A stretch of 64,000 nt of DNA, taken from positions 1 to 64,000 of the forward strand of contig JAEUKB010000093.1 in assembly GCA_016794365.1 (NCBI GenBank). Direction: 5' to 3'. Below the pieces are notes generated by a model that was not told the DNA's origin, ran no database searches, and worked only from the letters and a program-made list of their open reading frames with translations. This DNA is from Myxococcales bacterium. Its GTDB lineage: Bacteria > Myxococcota_A > Polyangia > Palsa-1104 > JAEUJZ01. Both the position numbers and the translations under genes were made by a program. Positions 36,760 through 46,388 of this stretch are shown in pieces (within the stretch, counting starts at the first letter, position 1; every line of letters starts with the position of its first letter).

Positions 36760-38120
36760 CGCGCCGCTTCGACCTGCGCTCGACTTACCAAAAAGTGCGC
36801 GAGCAGCCGTGACATCTGTTCGGGATCAGCGGCTCCACACAGCTCGCGCGCGGAGTGCATGCTCAGCATCGGGTTGCCCAGATCCACCGTCGGAATTCCC
36901 AGCAGCGTCGAGACAATCGGACCGATCGTGCTGCCACACGGCAAGTCGGTTCGATGAACGTACTGTTGCAGCTCGATGCCCGCTTGCTGACCCAGCGCAA
37001 TCATCAGCGCCGCCGTCGGTAACGATGTCGCGTAACGCTGCTGTGCGTTGTACTTGATGACCGGCCCGCCGTTGAGCAGCGGTCGGTGATTGGCTTCGTG
37101 TCGATCAACGTAGTTCGGATGCACCGCGTGAGACATGTCCGTCGATGCACACAGCGAGCGCGCGAGCGCCTGATGATAGCTTTCTCGACTGCCGCCCGTC
37201 GAAACAACCAAGCGCTCGAGCACCTGCGGCAGCAGCGCCGACTGAGCACCGTGATCGCTCGACGAGCCGACCTCTTCGTGATCGAACAGCGCCACGACTG
37301 GCACCACACCGCTGTCATCGTCGAACGAGTGCGCACGCAGCAGCGCCGAGAGAGCCGCGTGACACATTCCCAGGTTGTCGAGCCGAGGCGCAAACACCAG
37401 CTCACGCGAAAGACCCGCACGCACCGACGGAACGCTGTCGTGAAGATGCAGCTCCCAGCTTACGATCTGACTTGGACGCAGTCCCAGCGTGTGCGCACAA
37501 AGCTCTTGCACAAGCTGCGAGTCCCCGACTTTGGGCTTCTTTGCGTCGGACAGCCCGAGGATCGGAACCATGTGCTCCTGACGATTGAGCACGAGACCCT
37601 TTTCATGAACATCCCGATCGAGATGAATCGCCAGCTGCGGCACGCGCACGATCGGCTCGGTCAGCGAAACCAGCCGTGCTTTCAAGCGTCCATCGTCGTC
37701 ACGCACCACCACACGTCCGGCCAAGCGCAGATCGCGATCGAGCCAGCTATTGAGCAGCACACCACCGTAGACCTCGACGCCAAGCTGCAAATAGCCGGCT
37801 TTTTCGTACAGCGCGCGCGGCTTCAGTCGCAGGTTCGGGCTGTCGGTGTGCGCACCAATGATGCGAAAGCCCGTCACGGTCCGTCGAGGACGCACAAACG
37901 CCACAATCGTTCCGTCGCTGGCCGTCACAAAATATCCGCCCGGAACCAGCGCAGCGAAGTCGCTTGAAAGCGAAACCTCGGTAAATCCGACGGACGAAAG
38001 TCGGGCCGCACTGCTGGCGACTGCGTGATACGGCGTCGGTGATTCGTCGATATAGCGCAGCAGATCGGCGCAGGTCTGGTCGGGATCGTGTTCAAACGTC
38101 ACAGGGCTCGAAGTCGTCAT
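36756..38120 (-). CDS. apeB: M18 family aminopeptidase
   Basis: A 454-residue dodecameric-type zinc aminopeptidase (aspartyl aminopeptidase family) that removes N-terminal, often acidic, residues in the cytoplasm. Metal-site motifs are GAHTDSPNLRLKP, FDHEEVGSSSDHGA and the C-terminal HAVHPNYVDRHE. The ATG at 38120 starts 8 bases after the tldD stop, with no strong ribosome site between; an in-frame GTG at 38132 overlapping that stop is an alternative. The operon pairs two peptidases, one cytoplasmic and one apparently exported. Confidence 0.93.
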   Translation of the reverse strand: MTTSSPVTFEHDPDQTCADLLRYIDESPTPYHAVASSAARLSSVGFTEVSLSSDFAALVPGGYFVTASDGTIVAFVRPRRTVTGFRIIGAHTDSPNLRLKPRALYEKAGYLQLGVEVYGGVLLNSWLDRDLRLAGRVVVRDDDGRLKARLVSLTEPIVRVPQLAIHLDRDVHEKGLVLNRQEHMVPILGLSDAKKPKVGDSQLVQELCAHTLGLRPSQIVSWELHLHDSVPSVRAGLSRELVFAPRLDNLGMCHAALSALLRAHSFDDDSGVVPVVALFDHEEVGSSSDHGAQSALLPQVLERLVVSTGGSRESYHQALARSLCASTDMSHAVHPNYVDRHEANHRPLLNGGPVIKYNAQQRYATSLPTAALMIALGQQAGIELQQYVHRTDLPCGSTIGPIVSTLLGIPTVDLGNPMLSMHSARELCGAADPEQMSRLLAHFLVSRAQVEAAR

Positions 38121-38128
38121 CAGGATGC

Positions 38129-39964
38129 TCACTTGCGGGAAGGCGTTGCGTCGTCGCGCCACGGCGGCGGCAAAATCGGAGGTCGCTCGGACACATGCTG
38201 GGCGCGCTGAAGCTCGATCTCGGTAAACAGCACAGCCGGAGCCACCGTCGAAACAGGTGCCATTCCACTCTCGGCACCACAATAGCCATTGAATACTCCG
38301 ACGGTGTCCGACGCAGCGACGATCTTGGCCATGCTCGACAGCGGAGTTCCCACCATCTCGACGCCACGCACCAAGGTCTCTTCGCCGGTCTTGGCATCGA
38401 CGCGATACACCATCGTCGGCTGGCCTCGGAAAGTCTGGCTGCCAAAGCTCATCGTGTTCGTCGAGCCACCGAGGATGTCGCGAATGATCAGACCGTACGG
38501 CTTGCCTTGCCGATGGACTTCCGCCAGAAGCTGCGCCTTCAGATCACCGAGCGGCACCGTCTGTTCGGCCCGCACCACCAAGTTCGCCATCCGTCCGATC
38601 GGATCGCTGGTTCCCTCGGCGCGACCGTGACCATTTGAGCGCAGCGAGCCCAGCACCGGCGTCCGCGACTTCAAGTAATCGCGCAGCACACCTTTTTCGA
38701 TGAGCGTCACCGGACGCGCGGGAACTCCTTCGTCGTCGAAGCGATAAAAACCGTTCAGCGGAATCCCGCCCACCGCCGTCTGAAGCGTCGGATCGTCGAG
38801 CACCGAGAGAAACGTCGGCAGCACTTTGTGGCCAATCTGACCCTTGAACGTGCGGCCTTCCTGTTCGCTCACCTGACGTTCCCCTTCGAGCCGATGTCCG
38901 ATCGTCTCGTGGAAAAACACCCCCGCCGCTTCTTCCATCAAGATCGCCGGTCCGTTGTAGGGATCCGCCGCCGGAGCCGCCTGAAGCAGCGCCAGATCGC
39001 GAACCAGTCCATCGACCGCCGAAGCCAGCGCTTGTGCCGTCGGGAGCTGCTCTGCCGATCGTCCATAGAAGTCGCGCGCGTTCGACAGCAGCATGCCATC
39101 TTTGGCCCGCGCTTCCGCCGAGACATGCGCCGCAAAAATCGTCCGATGCTCGATCGTTTCGGCGCCTTCACTGCTGACGAAATAGCGACTGACGCGATCG
39201 GCGTTTAGCTTCACTTCTCCGTCGAGAACTGGCGCTTGTTTGAGCCGCGCACCCGCCACACGAACCGACTCCGCCATCTGATCCAAGCTCACGTCGTAGC
39301 GAGGCGGATCTCCGACGAACTTGTTCGGCTTTTCTTTGGAAAAGCTCGGCAGCTTGTCTTCGGGTTCCACGTCGCGCACACCACGCGCTTTTTTGCGTGC
39401 ATACGAAGCCAGCGCCGCTTTGTATTTCTGATCGGTCAGCAGCCACAGCGATCCACGCAGCGCATCCAAGTCATCGTCGAGCGGCGCATCTTTGGACACC
39501 TCCGAAAGGCTCAGCGCCAGATCGGCATCGCCTTCGGATTCGCCCGCTGAGGTGTTGTCTAGTTCATAGCTTCCGACGCGAACCTCGACGTGAAGAACGC
39601 GCCGACGATCCCGCGACTTGCCGTAGACCGCGCCGTTTTTGCCAATCACCTCGGCTTCCTCGATGTCGCGCAAGGTGTAGCTGATGAAATACGGCGCTTC
39701 GTAGCCTTTGAGCCGCAGTCGCTTCATCGAGCGATCCAGTTCCTGACGCAGCGCGACGAGCAGCGGCGAAGCACTTTGCGCGTCGGATCCCACCGTCGGA
39801 CTCGCTATCGGGGCACTCTGCGTGATGGGAGCCTTGTTCTGCGCCGGAGCCTGCGCAAGTGGCAGCCCGCCCAGCAGCGAGAGCAGCCCAAAGCGAAACA
39901 GCTTCCGACGGAAAGAAAGCGATTTTGCGACGGAACATTGAGAAAATGAAAAGATGCGCGTCAT
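38129..39964 (-). CDS. Exported TldD/PmbA-family metalloprotease
   Basis: A 611-residue TldD-like protein. It carries the zinc motif HETIGH inside ILMEEAAGVFFHETIGHRLE, and the C-terminal TldD features (GHGRAEGTSDPIGRM, GLIIRDILGGSTNT). It starts with a signal-like sequence (RKLFRFGLLSLLGGLPLAQA), so it may work in the periplasm, unlike E. coli TldD. Cytoplasmic TldD acts as a TldD-TldE pair; no TldE homologue is in the window. The ATG at 39964 was chosen for the signal sequence. Confidence 0.88.
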   Translation of the reverse strand: MTRIFSFSQCSVAKSLSFRRKLFRFGLLSLLGGLPLAQAPAQNKAPITQSAPIASPTVGSDAQSASPLLVALRQELDRSMKRLRLKGYEAPYFISYTLRDIEEAEVIGKNGAVYGKSRDRRRVLHVEVRVGSYELDNTSAGESEGDADLALSLSEVSKDAPLDDDLDALRGSLWLLTDQKYKAALASYARKKARGVRDVEPEDKLPSFSKEKPNKFVGDPPRYDVSLDQMAESVRVAGARLKQAPVLDGEVKLNADRVSRYFVSSEGAETIEHRTIFAAHVSAEARAKDGMLLSNARDFYGRSAEQLPTAQALASAVDGLVRDLALLQAAPAADPYNGPAILMEEAAGVFFHETIGHRLEGERQVSEQEGRTFKGQIGHKVLPTFLSVLDDPTLQTAVGGIPLNGFYRFDDEGVPARPVTLIEKGVLRDYLKSRTPVLGSLRSNGHGRAEGTSDPIGRMANLVVRAEQTVPLGDLKAQLLAEVHRQGKPYGLIIRDILGGSTNTMSFGSQTFRGQPTMVYRVDAKTGEETLVRGVEMVGTPLSSMAKIVAASDTVGVFNGYCGAESGMAPVSTVAPAVLFTEIELQRAQHVSERPPILPPPWRDDATPSRK

Positions 39965-40133
39965 CGAGTATTGGCGACCTAAGGGATCATCATAGCGCAG
40001 GCGATTCCGTCGAGTCGGAGCTTTGTCACCGTCGGTTTCACTTCTGTATGGGAAAAGTTGCCGCAGACGACGACCCCGTGTGATAAGAAGGCCGCGCTGG
40101 TTCCCTACCAGCTCTCCTCGAAGGAAGCTCGTG

Positions 40134-43031
40134 ATGAAGGAAGTCTCGCTGGCCAAGGCCTACGACCCGGCTCAAGTCGAATCGAAGTGGTACAAGGTGT
40201 GGGAAGAACAAGGCTACTTCCACGCCTCGGCAACGACGCCAAAGACCCCGTTTACCATCGTGATCCCGCCGCCGAACGTCACGGGTTCGCTGCACATGGG
40301 ACACGCGATGTATGTCGTCCAAGACGTGCTGGTGCGCTGGCGTCGCATGCAGGGCTATAACGCACTGTGGCTGCCGGGCACCGATCACGCAGGCATCGCG
40401 ACGCAGCTCGTCGTCGAGCGCATGCTCATGAAAGAAGAAGGCAAGAGCCGCCACGATCTGGGCCGCGAGGAGTTTACGTCGCGCGTCTGGCAGTGGAAGG
40501 AAAAGTACGGCAGCCGCATCATCGAGCAGCTTCGCGTACTCGGCTTTTCGCTCGACTGGCAGCGCTGTCGCTTCACGATGGATGAAGGGCTGTCCCGCGC
40601 GGTCCTGGAAGCGTTTGTGCGGCTCTACGAAGACGGGCTGATCTATCGAGCGCGACGGCTCATCAACTGGTGTACGCGCTGCTATACCGCGCTGTCGGAC
40701 CTGGAAGTCGAAGCGGAAGAGACGGACGGCAAGCTGTGGCACATCGCGTATCCCGTCGTTGGTTCGACGGAGCGTTTGGTGGTTGCAACGACTCGTCCAG
40801 AGACGCTGCTCGGTGACACCGCTGTGGCCGTTCATCCCGACGATCCACGCTTTGCGCACCTGATTGGCCAGAGGCTTCACGTTCCGCTCACCGATCGCAC
40901 AATTCCGGTCGTCGCTGATCCGGTGCTGGTGTCGATGGAGTTTGGAACCGGCGCCGTCAAGGTCACACCGGGCCACGACTTCAACGACTTCGAGACGGGA
41001 CTTCGTCACAACCTCGAGCAGATCTCGGTGTTCGATCTGACGGGCAAGCTCAATGACAATGCGCCCGAGCGATTCCGAGGTCTGACGATTGCCGACGCAC
41101 GCAAAGCGGTGCTCGAAGCACTGACGGAAGCGGGTCTGCTCGTCGAGGAAAAAGCGCACAAGCTCAACCTCGGACGCTGTCAGCGCTGCGACACGGTGAT
41201 CGAGCCGATGCTGTCGCTTCAGTGGTTCGTCAAGACCGAGCCGCTCGCCAAGCCCGCGATTGAAGCCGTCGAGCAAGGCAAGACTCGCTTCGTTCCCGAG
41301 CACTACACCGACGATTACTTCCGCTGGATGCGCAACATCCGCGACTGGTGCATCTCTCGGCAGCTATGGTGGGGACATCGCATTCCGGCGTGGTACGACC
41401 CGCAAGGCAACGTCTATGTCGCGCGATCCTTCGAGGAAGCCTGTCAGCGAGCCGGGCGAAACGATCTGACGCAAGACGAAGACGTGCTGGATACTTGGTT
41501 TTCGTCCGCGCTGTGGCCGTTTTCGACGCTGGGCTGGCCGGATCAGACGCGCGATCTCAAGACCTTCTATCCCACGTCGGTGATGGAGACAGGCCACGAC
41601 ATCCTGTTCTTCTGGGTCGCGCGCATGATGATGATGGGACTGCACTTTATGAAAAAAGTGCCGTTCCGAACCGTGCTCCTTCACGCGCTGGTCGTCGATG
41701 AAAACGGCGAAAAGATGTCGAAGGTGAAGGGCAACGTGCTCGATCCGCTGCATCTGGTCTATGGCGCGAAGACCGAAGAAGTGCTCGGCTTTGGCAAAGA
41801 CAAGGCTCCGACGAAAAAAGAGCTGGATGAAGCGCTGGCCAAGTTCAAGAAAGCGTTTCCGTCTGCTGCGGCTGCGTATCCGACGGGATTTCCCCGGCAA
41901 GGGGCCGATGCGCTGCGCTTCTTCCTGCTCGTCATGGGCGCGCAAGGTCGCAACATCCGTCTGTCGGTTCCGCGCATCGACGGATATCGCCACTTCCTGA
42001 ACAAGATCTGGAGCGCGACGCGCTTCTTCCTGATGAACGTCGATGACAGCGAGTTCGAGTCGCTGGGACAGTTCCGCGAAGCGCTCTTGCATCAGCGTGG
42101 CGCGCTGGAGCTGGAATCGACGCCCGCGTCGGCTCCGATTGAGCTGGGACTCGCCGAGCGCTACATCTTGTCGCGGCTTTTTGCCGTCACCGAAGAAGTC
42201 GATCAAGCGTTTGCTGCTTCTAAGTTTTCCGACGGTGCGCAAGCGCTATATCGCTTCTTCTGGAACGAGCTGTGCGACTGGTACATCGAGCTGGCGAAGC
42301 CGAACCTGTCCGCGCAAGCGACGCCAGCGCAGCGACGAGCAGCTCTCGGAACGCTGACGATGTGTCTGGAAACCTCGCTGCGGCTGCTTCACCCGATCAT
42401 TCCGTTTATCACCGAGGAGCTGTGGCTTCGTCTGCCGCGACCGCTCGGGAGCCCGCAGAGCATCATGATCACGCTCTATCCGACGGGCGATGCGGCGCTC
42501 AAAGACGCACAAGCCGAACAGCAGATGGCGATCGTCCAGAGCGCGGTCTCAGCGATCCGCACCATCAAGTCCACCTACAACCTCCGCGCGCAGAAAGCCG
42601 ACGACGGCAGCGAGCCGAGCAAGGTCCAGTTCGCGGTCAAGTGCAGTGACGCAGACACGCGCGCTGTTCTGACGGAAAACCGAGCGATCATCGAGCTGCT
42701 CACGCGCGCAGAGCTTCACAGCATCGTCGAGGATCTGCCCGATCAAAAGGGAACCATCGCCGAGGTTGTCCCCGGTATGACAGTGCTGCTGCTACACGCG
42801 GATCAGCTCATCGACGCGGCGGCAGAGCTTGTCCGTCTGGAAAAAGAAGCGCAGAAGGTCGAAAAAGAGCTTCAGACGGTCCAAGGCCGAATGGCCAACC
42901 CGGACTTCGTCGCACGCGCCAAGCCAGAAGTGGTCGAACAGAACCGCGCTCGCATCGAGGAGCTGACCCAGCGACTCACCGAGCTGCACAAGCACAAGCA
43001 AGCCATCGCCGAGATGGCCACCGCGCACTAA
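40134..43031 (+). CDS. valS: Valyl-tRNA synthetase
   Basis: Charges tRNA-Val. A 965-residue class I enzyme with HIGH-type motif PPPNVTGSLHMGHA, the editing (CP1) domain, NWCTRCYTALSDLEVE, and the KMSKS motif in ENGEKMSKVKGN. The C-terminal coiled coil (LVRLEKEAQKVEKELQTVQG) is complete. ATG 40134 has AGGAAG upstream. It is divergent from the exported TldD gene. Confidence 0.98.
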   Translation: MKEVSLAKAYDPAQVESKWYKVWEEQGYFHASATTPKTPFTIVIPPPNVTGSLHMGHAMYVVQDVLVRWRRMQGYNALWLPGTDHAGIATQLVVERMLMKEEGKSRHDLGREEFTSRVWQWKEKYGSRIIEQLRVLGFSLDWQRCRFTMDEGLSRAVLEAFVRLYEDGLIYRARRLINWCTRCYTALSDLEVEAEETDGKLWHIAYPVVGSTERLVVATTRPETLLGDTAVAVHPDDPRFAHLIGQRLHVPLTDRTIPVVADPVLVSMEFGTGAVKVTPGHDFNDFETGLRHNLEQISVFDLTGKLNDNAPERFRGLTIADARKAVLEALTEAGLLVEEKAHKLNLGRCQRCDTVIEPMLSLQWFVKTEPLAKPAIEAVEQGKTRFVPEHYTDDYFRWMRNIRDWCISRQLWWGHRIPAWYDPQGNVYVARSFEEACQRAGRNDLTQDEDVLDTWFSSALWPFSTLGWPDQTRDLKTFYPTSVMETGHDILFFWVARMMMMGLHFMKKVPFRTVLLHALVVDENGEKMSKVKGNVLDPLHLVYGAKTEEVLGFGKDKAPTKKELDEALAKFKKAFPSAAAAYPTGFPRQGADALRFFLLVMGAQGRNIRLSVPRIDGYRHFLNKIWSATRFFLMNVDDSEFESLGQFREALLHQRGALELESTPASAPIELGLAERYILSRLFAVTEEVDQAFAASKFSDGAQALYRFFWNELCDWYIELAKPNLSAQATPAQRRAALGTLTMCLETSLRLLHPIIPFITEELWLRLPRPLGSPQSIMITLYPTGDAALKDAQAEQQMAIVQSAVSAIRTIKSTYNLRAQKADDGSEPSKVQFAVKCSDADTRAVLTENRAIIELLTRAELHSIVEDLPDQKGTIAEVVPGMTVLLLHADQLIDAAAELVRLEKEAQKVEKELQTVQGRMANPDFVARAKPEVVEQNRARIEELTQRLTELHKHKQAIAEMATAH

Positions 43032-43093
43032 CCACCGTCAGCGCAGCACTGGCCAGCCACGCTTGCTCGGCTGCGCCAGCGCACTGGCTATCC

Positions 43094-44692
43094 CTAACGC
43101 TGAATCACCCACAGAGGCTTCGCCCAGGCAGGCAGCGGAGGAATTCGATGCGACGGCGGCGGCGCTTTTTTGGGCAGCTTGGGCGATCCGGTACCGACGC
43201 GAACGATCTGCGAAGTCGCCGGATAGCTTACGTCCCACTCTCGCTTGCTGATCAGCTCGTCGGGATTGCCTCGGTTTTCATCTTTGGGATCGGTCTTCCA
43301 CTGACCCTGGAAAATGTACCGTCGCCGCTTGATGCGATACCCGGGATAGCCGTCTTGATCGATGATCTGCTGCCCGACGGGCATCTCTGGGTCGGGACGA
43401 GTGACAGTAGCGAATGGAGTTTCGACGAGGACTTCCCGCTCGAAGGCGACTTTGAAGACACGTTCTTTTCCGAGTAGCTCGACGCGCACCACACCCTGAT
43501 GGACGACGAAGTGAATCACCACCGGGAAGTCGAACGGGTTCTTCAGCTTCAGATCCACCGACGGATAGACCACCGTTGAATCGAGCCCCATCGGGATGTA
43601 CGTGCTTGGCCGAGAGTGCGGCGTCGATCGAACGATCTCTAGCCCGGCAAAGAACGCAGCCGCGTGCAGCGTCGAAGCAATCTGACACATTCCGCCCGCC
43701 AGCCCGTCGATCAGCTCGCCTCCCGAGATCACCGGAGCGACGCGATAGCCTTCTTTTTCAGTCCGATCTCCGACGGCAGCATTAAACGAAAAGACCTGTC
43801 CCGGCGACAGCACGTAGCCATTGAGCTTGTCCGCGCCGACCTTCAGGTTGTACGTCCGATCGCTGTCGATCGCTGCGGTGGAATAGCGCGTCTCCCACGC
43901 AGCCAGCACCGTCGAGACATCCAGCTTGGTCAGGCTCTCTTTGCGAACCTGCGGCTGCGACTCCGCCACCGCCAAGCGCAGCTCTGGAAGCGGCTGTCCC
44001 GTCGATAGAGCCCGCGCCGCATATTCCAGGCTCACCAGCGAGTCATAGACCCGCAGAAGATATCCCGAGCGCTCCGACGCGATCGTGTGCTTTTCCAGGT
44101 CCAATCGCGCATCCACAGCGACGCGATCGACCTGATCTTTTAGCTCTATCAAGAACTGGTGCGAGCGGCTCACGTCGAGCTGCACCGCAAACTGCAAGCG
44201 ATAGCCCGTTCGCAGCCCTCGCAGATAGCTCGTCAGATCCCCGAGCGGCTCCCCGCTGTGTCCCAGGCTCTGACAGTCGCGCAGCATCGCTGCTTCATCG
44301 ACGCGCAAGCCCAGCTCTCGCAGCCGCGCCGAGATCTTGTCTTGTCCGATGAGCAGCCGAATGCGCTGATCCAAAAAGCGCTCGCCCAGCTCGTGAATGC
44401 GCTTCGGAAGCTCGTCGAGCGACACCGCACCAAGCGGCACCACACCTTGCGCGCCAAAGCCCGTCACAACAATTCCTGGCATCACTTGACGAGCATGCTG
44501 ACGCGACACCACCACCGCCGACACCGCAATCGCCAGCGACGACAAGATCAGCACGATCGCCAGCGCAAGCAGCACAAAGCGACGAATCCCAGACGGACGC
44601 GGACCTTGCGGAGACGGACTTGGCGACGGTGACTCGCTATGAGCCAGCTCGCTATGAGCCAGCTCGCTATGAGGAAGAACGGTAAACAGCAT
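43094..44692 (-). CDS. VanW family protein
   Basis: A 532-residue envelope protein. A cytoplasmic Ser/Pro-rich N-terminus is followed by one transmembrane segment (FVLLALAIVLILSSLAIAVSAV), a peptidoglycan-binding-like region near residues 90-230, and the VanW domain (NGYVLSPGQVFSFNAAVG, GGGMCQ-like GLAGGMCQIAST, PHSRPSTYIPMGLDSTVVYP). VanW domains occur in glycopeptide-resistance operons but also widely alone; biochemical role unclear. No van genes are nearby. The first codons contain a 15-base tandem repeat (SELAH). Confidence 0.9.
   Translation of the reverse strand: MLFTVLPHSELAHSELAHSESPSPSPSPQGPRPSGIRRFVLLALAIVLILSSLAIAVSAVVVSRQHARQVMPGIVVTGFGAQGVVPLGAVSLDELPKRIHELGERFLDQRIRLLIGQDKISARLRELGLRVDEAAMLRDCQSLGHSGEPLGDLTSYLRGLRTGYRLQFAVQLDVSRSHQFLIELKDQVDRVAVDARLDLEKHTIASERSGYLLRVYDSLVSLEYAARALSTGQPLPELRLAVAESQPQVRKESLTKLDVSTVLAAWETRYSTAAIDSDRTYNLKVGADKLNGYVLSPGQVFSFNAAVGDRTEKEGYRVAPVISGGELIDGLAGGMCQIASTLHAAAFFAGLEIVRSTPHSRPSTYIPMGLDSTVVYPSVDLKLKNPFDFPVVIHFVVHQGVVRVELLGKERVFKVAFEREVLVETPFATVTRPDPEMPVGQQIIDQDGYPGYRIKRRRYIFQGQWKTDPKDENRGNPDELISKREWDVSYPATSQIVRVGTGSPKLPKKAPPPSHRIPPLPAWAKPLWVIQR
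44636..44674 (-). repeat. 15-base tandem repeat in the VanW gene start
   Basis: CGCTATGAGCCAGCT repeats about 2.6 times and encodes SELAHSELAHSE in the cytoplasmic tail. The unit is a multiple of three, so copy changes would stay in frame. Confidence 0.85.
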
Positions 44693-44813
44693 CGAGCCTT
44701 CGCTTCATAGCGCGACTTGTCCGAAAAGGGAATGCGAGTTCACGACGCAGCGACGACAAGGAAGACGCAGGCAGGCTTGCTCAAGCTGGGCTGCGACTGC
44801 CAAGATCACGGAC

Positions 44814-45917
44814 ATGCGGAAGATCGTCTGGATGTTGCTGACTTGGCTGCTGGGTGCGCTCGGTCTTTTGTTCCCGCACGCTGCCGTCGCTCAGACGCAA
44901 CCTTCCGTCGATGTTTACACGATGGGCCCCGGCGACGATCTGTTTTCCCGCTTCGGTCACGCTGCGATCTGTGTCACCGACGACGAAAGCCCGCTTGGAC
45001 GCTGCTACAACTACGGAACGGCGGACTTTTCGACGCCGGGACCGCTCACCTGGGGCGTGCTGCGTGGACACGGTCGCTTTTGGGTGTCGGTGCTCAGTCA
45101 GCCGCGCATGATGGCGATCTATCGCTTCGAGGATCGCACCGTCTACCGTCAGAGGCTGCGCTTGCCGCCCGCGCAGATCGATCAGCTGATCGCCGCGCTC
45201 CACTTGGCCGATCGTCCCGAGCAGACGCTCTACAACTATCGGCACTTCGACGATAACTGCACCACTCGCATCCGCGACTTGATCGATCACGTCACCGCCG
45301 GAGCGCTGCGCAGAGACAACCTTGCGCTCACCCATCCGTCGCTCCGGCAGCGTGTTGAGACGGGCTTTGCCACCGCGCCGCTGCTAACCGCGCTTGCGCA
45401 GGTGGTGCTCGGTCGTCGCGTCGATGCAGCGACGAGCGGCTGGGACAGCATGTTCTTGCCCGAAGTCCTGCGCAGCGAGCTACTAAAGCGCCTGCACGCC
45501 GAGCCTGAGATCCTGTCTGCGCGCCGTCAGCCGCTTGATCCGCCTTCGCGTCTGCGTCCGCTTTCGCTGTGGCTGCTTGCGACGAGCGTGCTGCTGCTTC
45601 TTATCGGCCTGGGCGGTCGCATCGGTCTGACGCTGACCGTCGGGCTGTGGTCGCTGCTCGCACTGCTGCCCTGGACGATGCTCCTTATCGCCAAGCTGCC
45701 CGAGCTGCGAGTAAACGAAGCGCTGCTGGTCCTGTGGCCGACGGACTTTTTGCTGCTGCACCCCGCGACGAAGCGACACTATCGACGGCTGCGACTGGCG
45801 GTGCTTGGGCTTCTGGGAATCGGAAAGCTCGTCGGACTGCTGACGCAGCCGCTGTGGGGACTGATGGCGCTCGTCGGATTGCCGCTTTTGTACTGGCAAG
45901 CGACGACGGAAGCGTAG
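44814..45917 (+). CDS. Lnb/DUF4105-family membrane protein
   Basis: A 367-residue protein. A signal/anchor segment (MLLTWLLGALGLLFPHAAVA) is followed by a periplasmic DUF4105 domain to about residue 215. The domain shows FSRFGHAAI (His) and FDDNCTTRIRD (Cys), likely catalytic. Four or so C-terminal transmembrane segments follow (LWLLATSVLLLLIGLGG, LTLTVGLWSLLALLPWTMLL). From memory, this family includes the Bacteroides lipoprotein N-acyltransferase Lnb, which also pairs this domain with membrane helices. It is therefore a candidate for acylating lipoprotein N-termini. Confidence 0.78.
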   Translation: MRKIVWMLLTWLLGALGLLFPHAAVAQTQPSVDVYTMGPGDDLFSRFGHAAICVTDDESPLGRCYNYGTADFSTPGPLTWGVLRGHGRFWVSVLSQPRMMAIYRFEDRTVYRQRLRLPPAQIDQLIAALHLADRPEQTLYNYRHFDDNCTTRIRDLIDHVTAGALRRDNLALTHPSLRQRVETGFATAPLLTALAQVVLGRRVDAATSGWDSMFLPEVLRSELLKRLHAEPEILSARRQPLDPPSRLRPLSLWLLATSVLLLLIGLGGRIGLTLTVGLWSLLALLPWTMLLIAKLPELRVNEALLVLWPTDFLLLHPATKRHYRRLRLAVLGLLGIGKLVGLLTQPLWGLMALVGLPLLYWQATTEA

Positions 45918-45920
45918 CGG

Positions 45921-46199
45921 CTACTGATATTCGGTGATTTCGACTTCTTTGTAGCCGTTCGCGCTCATGCACAGCGACGAAAACTTGGCAACCTGACCCT
46001 TGCGCGACTCCTTGGCATCACCCGAAAGTCCCGCCGGCGAGCCCGCATCCAGCTCTGCCTTGTAATCGCACAGCGCCTTCTGACGCTTGACGATGTCTTT
46101 GGGAACGCCGTCCTTGCGCCACTCTTTCTTGGTTTCCGTGCAACCACCGAGGGCAATCACCGACAACGCCAGGGCGCACAGCAAGCGATAGCTCATCAT
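45921..46199 (-). CDS. Small lipoprotein of unknown function
   Basis: A 92-residue lipoprotein with signal peptide and lipobox ALGGC. The mature part is charged and helical (TKKEWRKDG, KRQKALCDYKAELDAG) with two more Cys. Two adjacent ATG codons (46199, 46196) follow GGGAG at good spacing; an ATG at 46223 lacks one. The 3' end is 3 bases from the convergent Lnb-like gene. No family recognised. Confidence 0.7.
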   Translation of the reverse strand: MMSYRLLCALALSVIALGGCTETKKEWRKDGVPKDIVKRQKALCDYKAELDAGSPAGLSGDAKESRKGQVAKFSSLCMSANGYKEVEITEYQ

Positions 46200-46239
46200 C
46201 AATCTCCCGTTGGAGCCCAGCATAGCCGATGCATTTCGT

Positions 46240-46269
46240 AATTTACAGCACGTTTTTAACTAGTTACAA
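46240..46269 (-). promoter_or_regulatory. Possible sigma-70 type promoter for the small lipoprotein
   Basis: On the minus strand TTGTAA (46269-46264) and TAAATT (46245-46240) are separated by 18 bases, in an unusually A/T-rich stretch 40-70 bases upstream of the ATG. Plausible but unsupported by other evidence. Confidence 0.35.
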
Positions 46270-46388
46270 AGGCTCAGCCTTCTGGCGAACCGAGGCAAGC
46301 GCCGCGAACCACGCGCCCATGAAGCCGCCCACCCGCGCAGGACAAAGCGACCCGCGCGCGGAAAAAACGGACGTTTCAGTAGCTTGGA

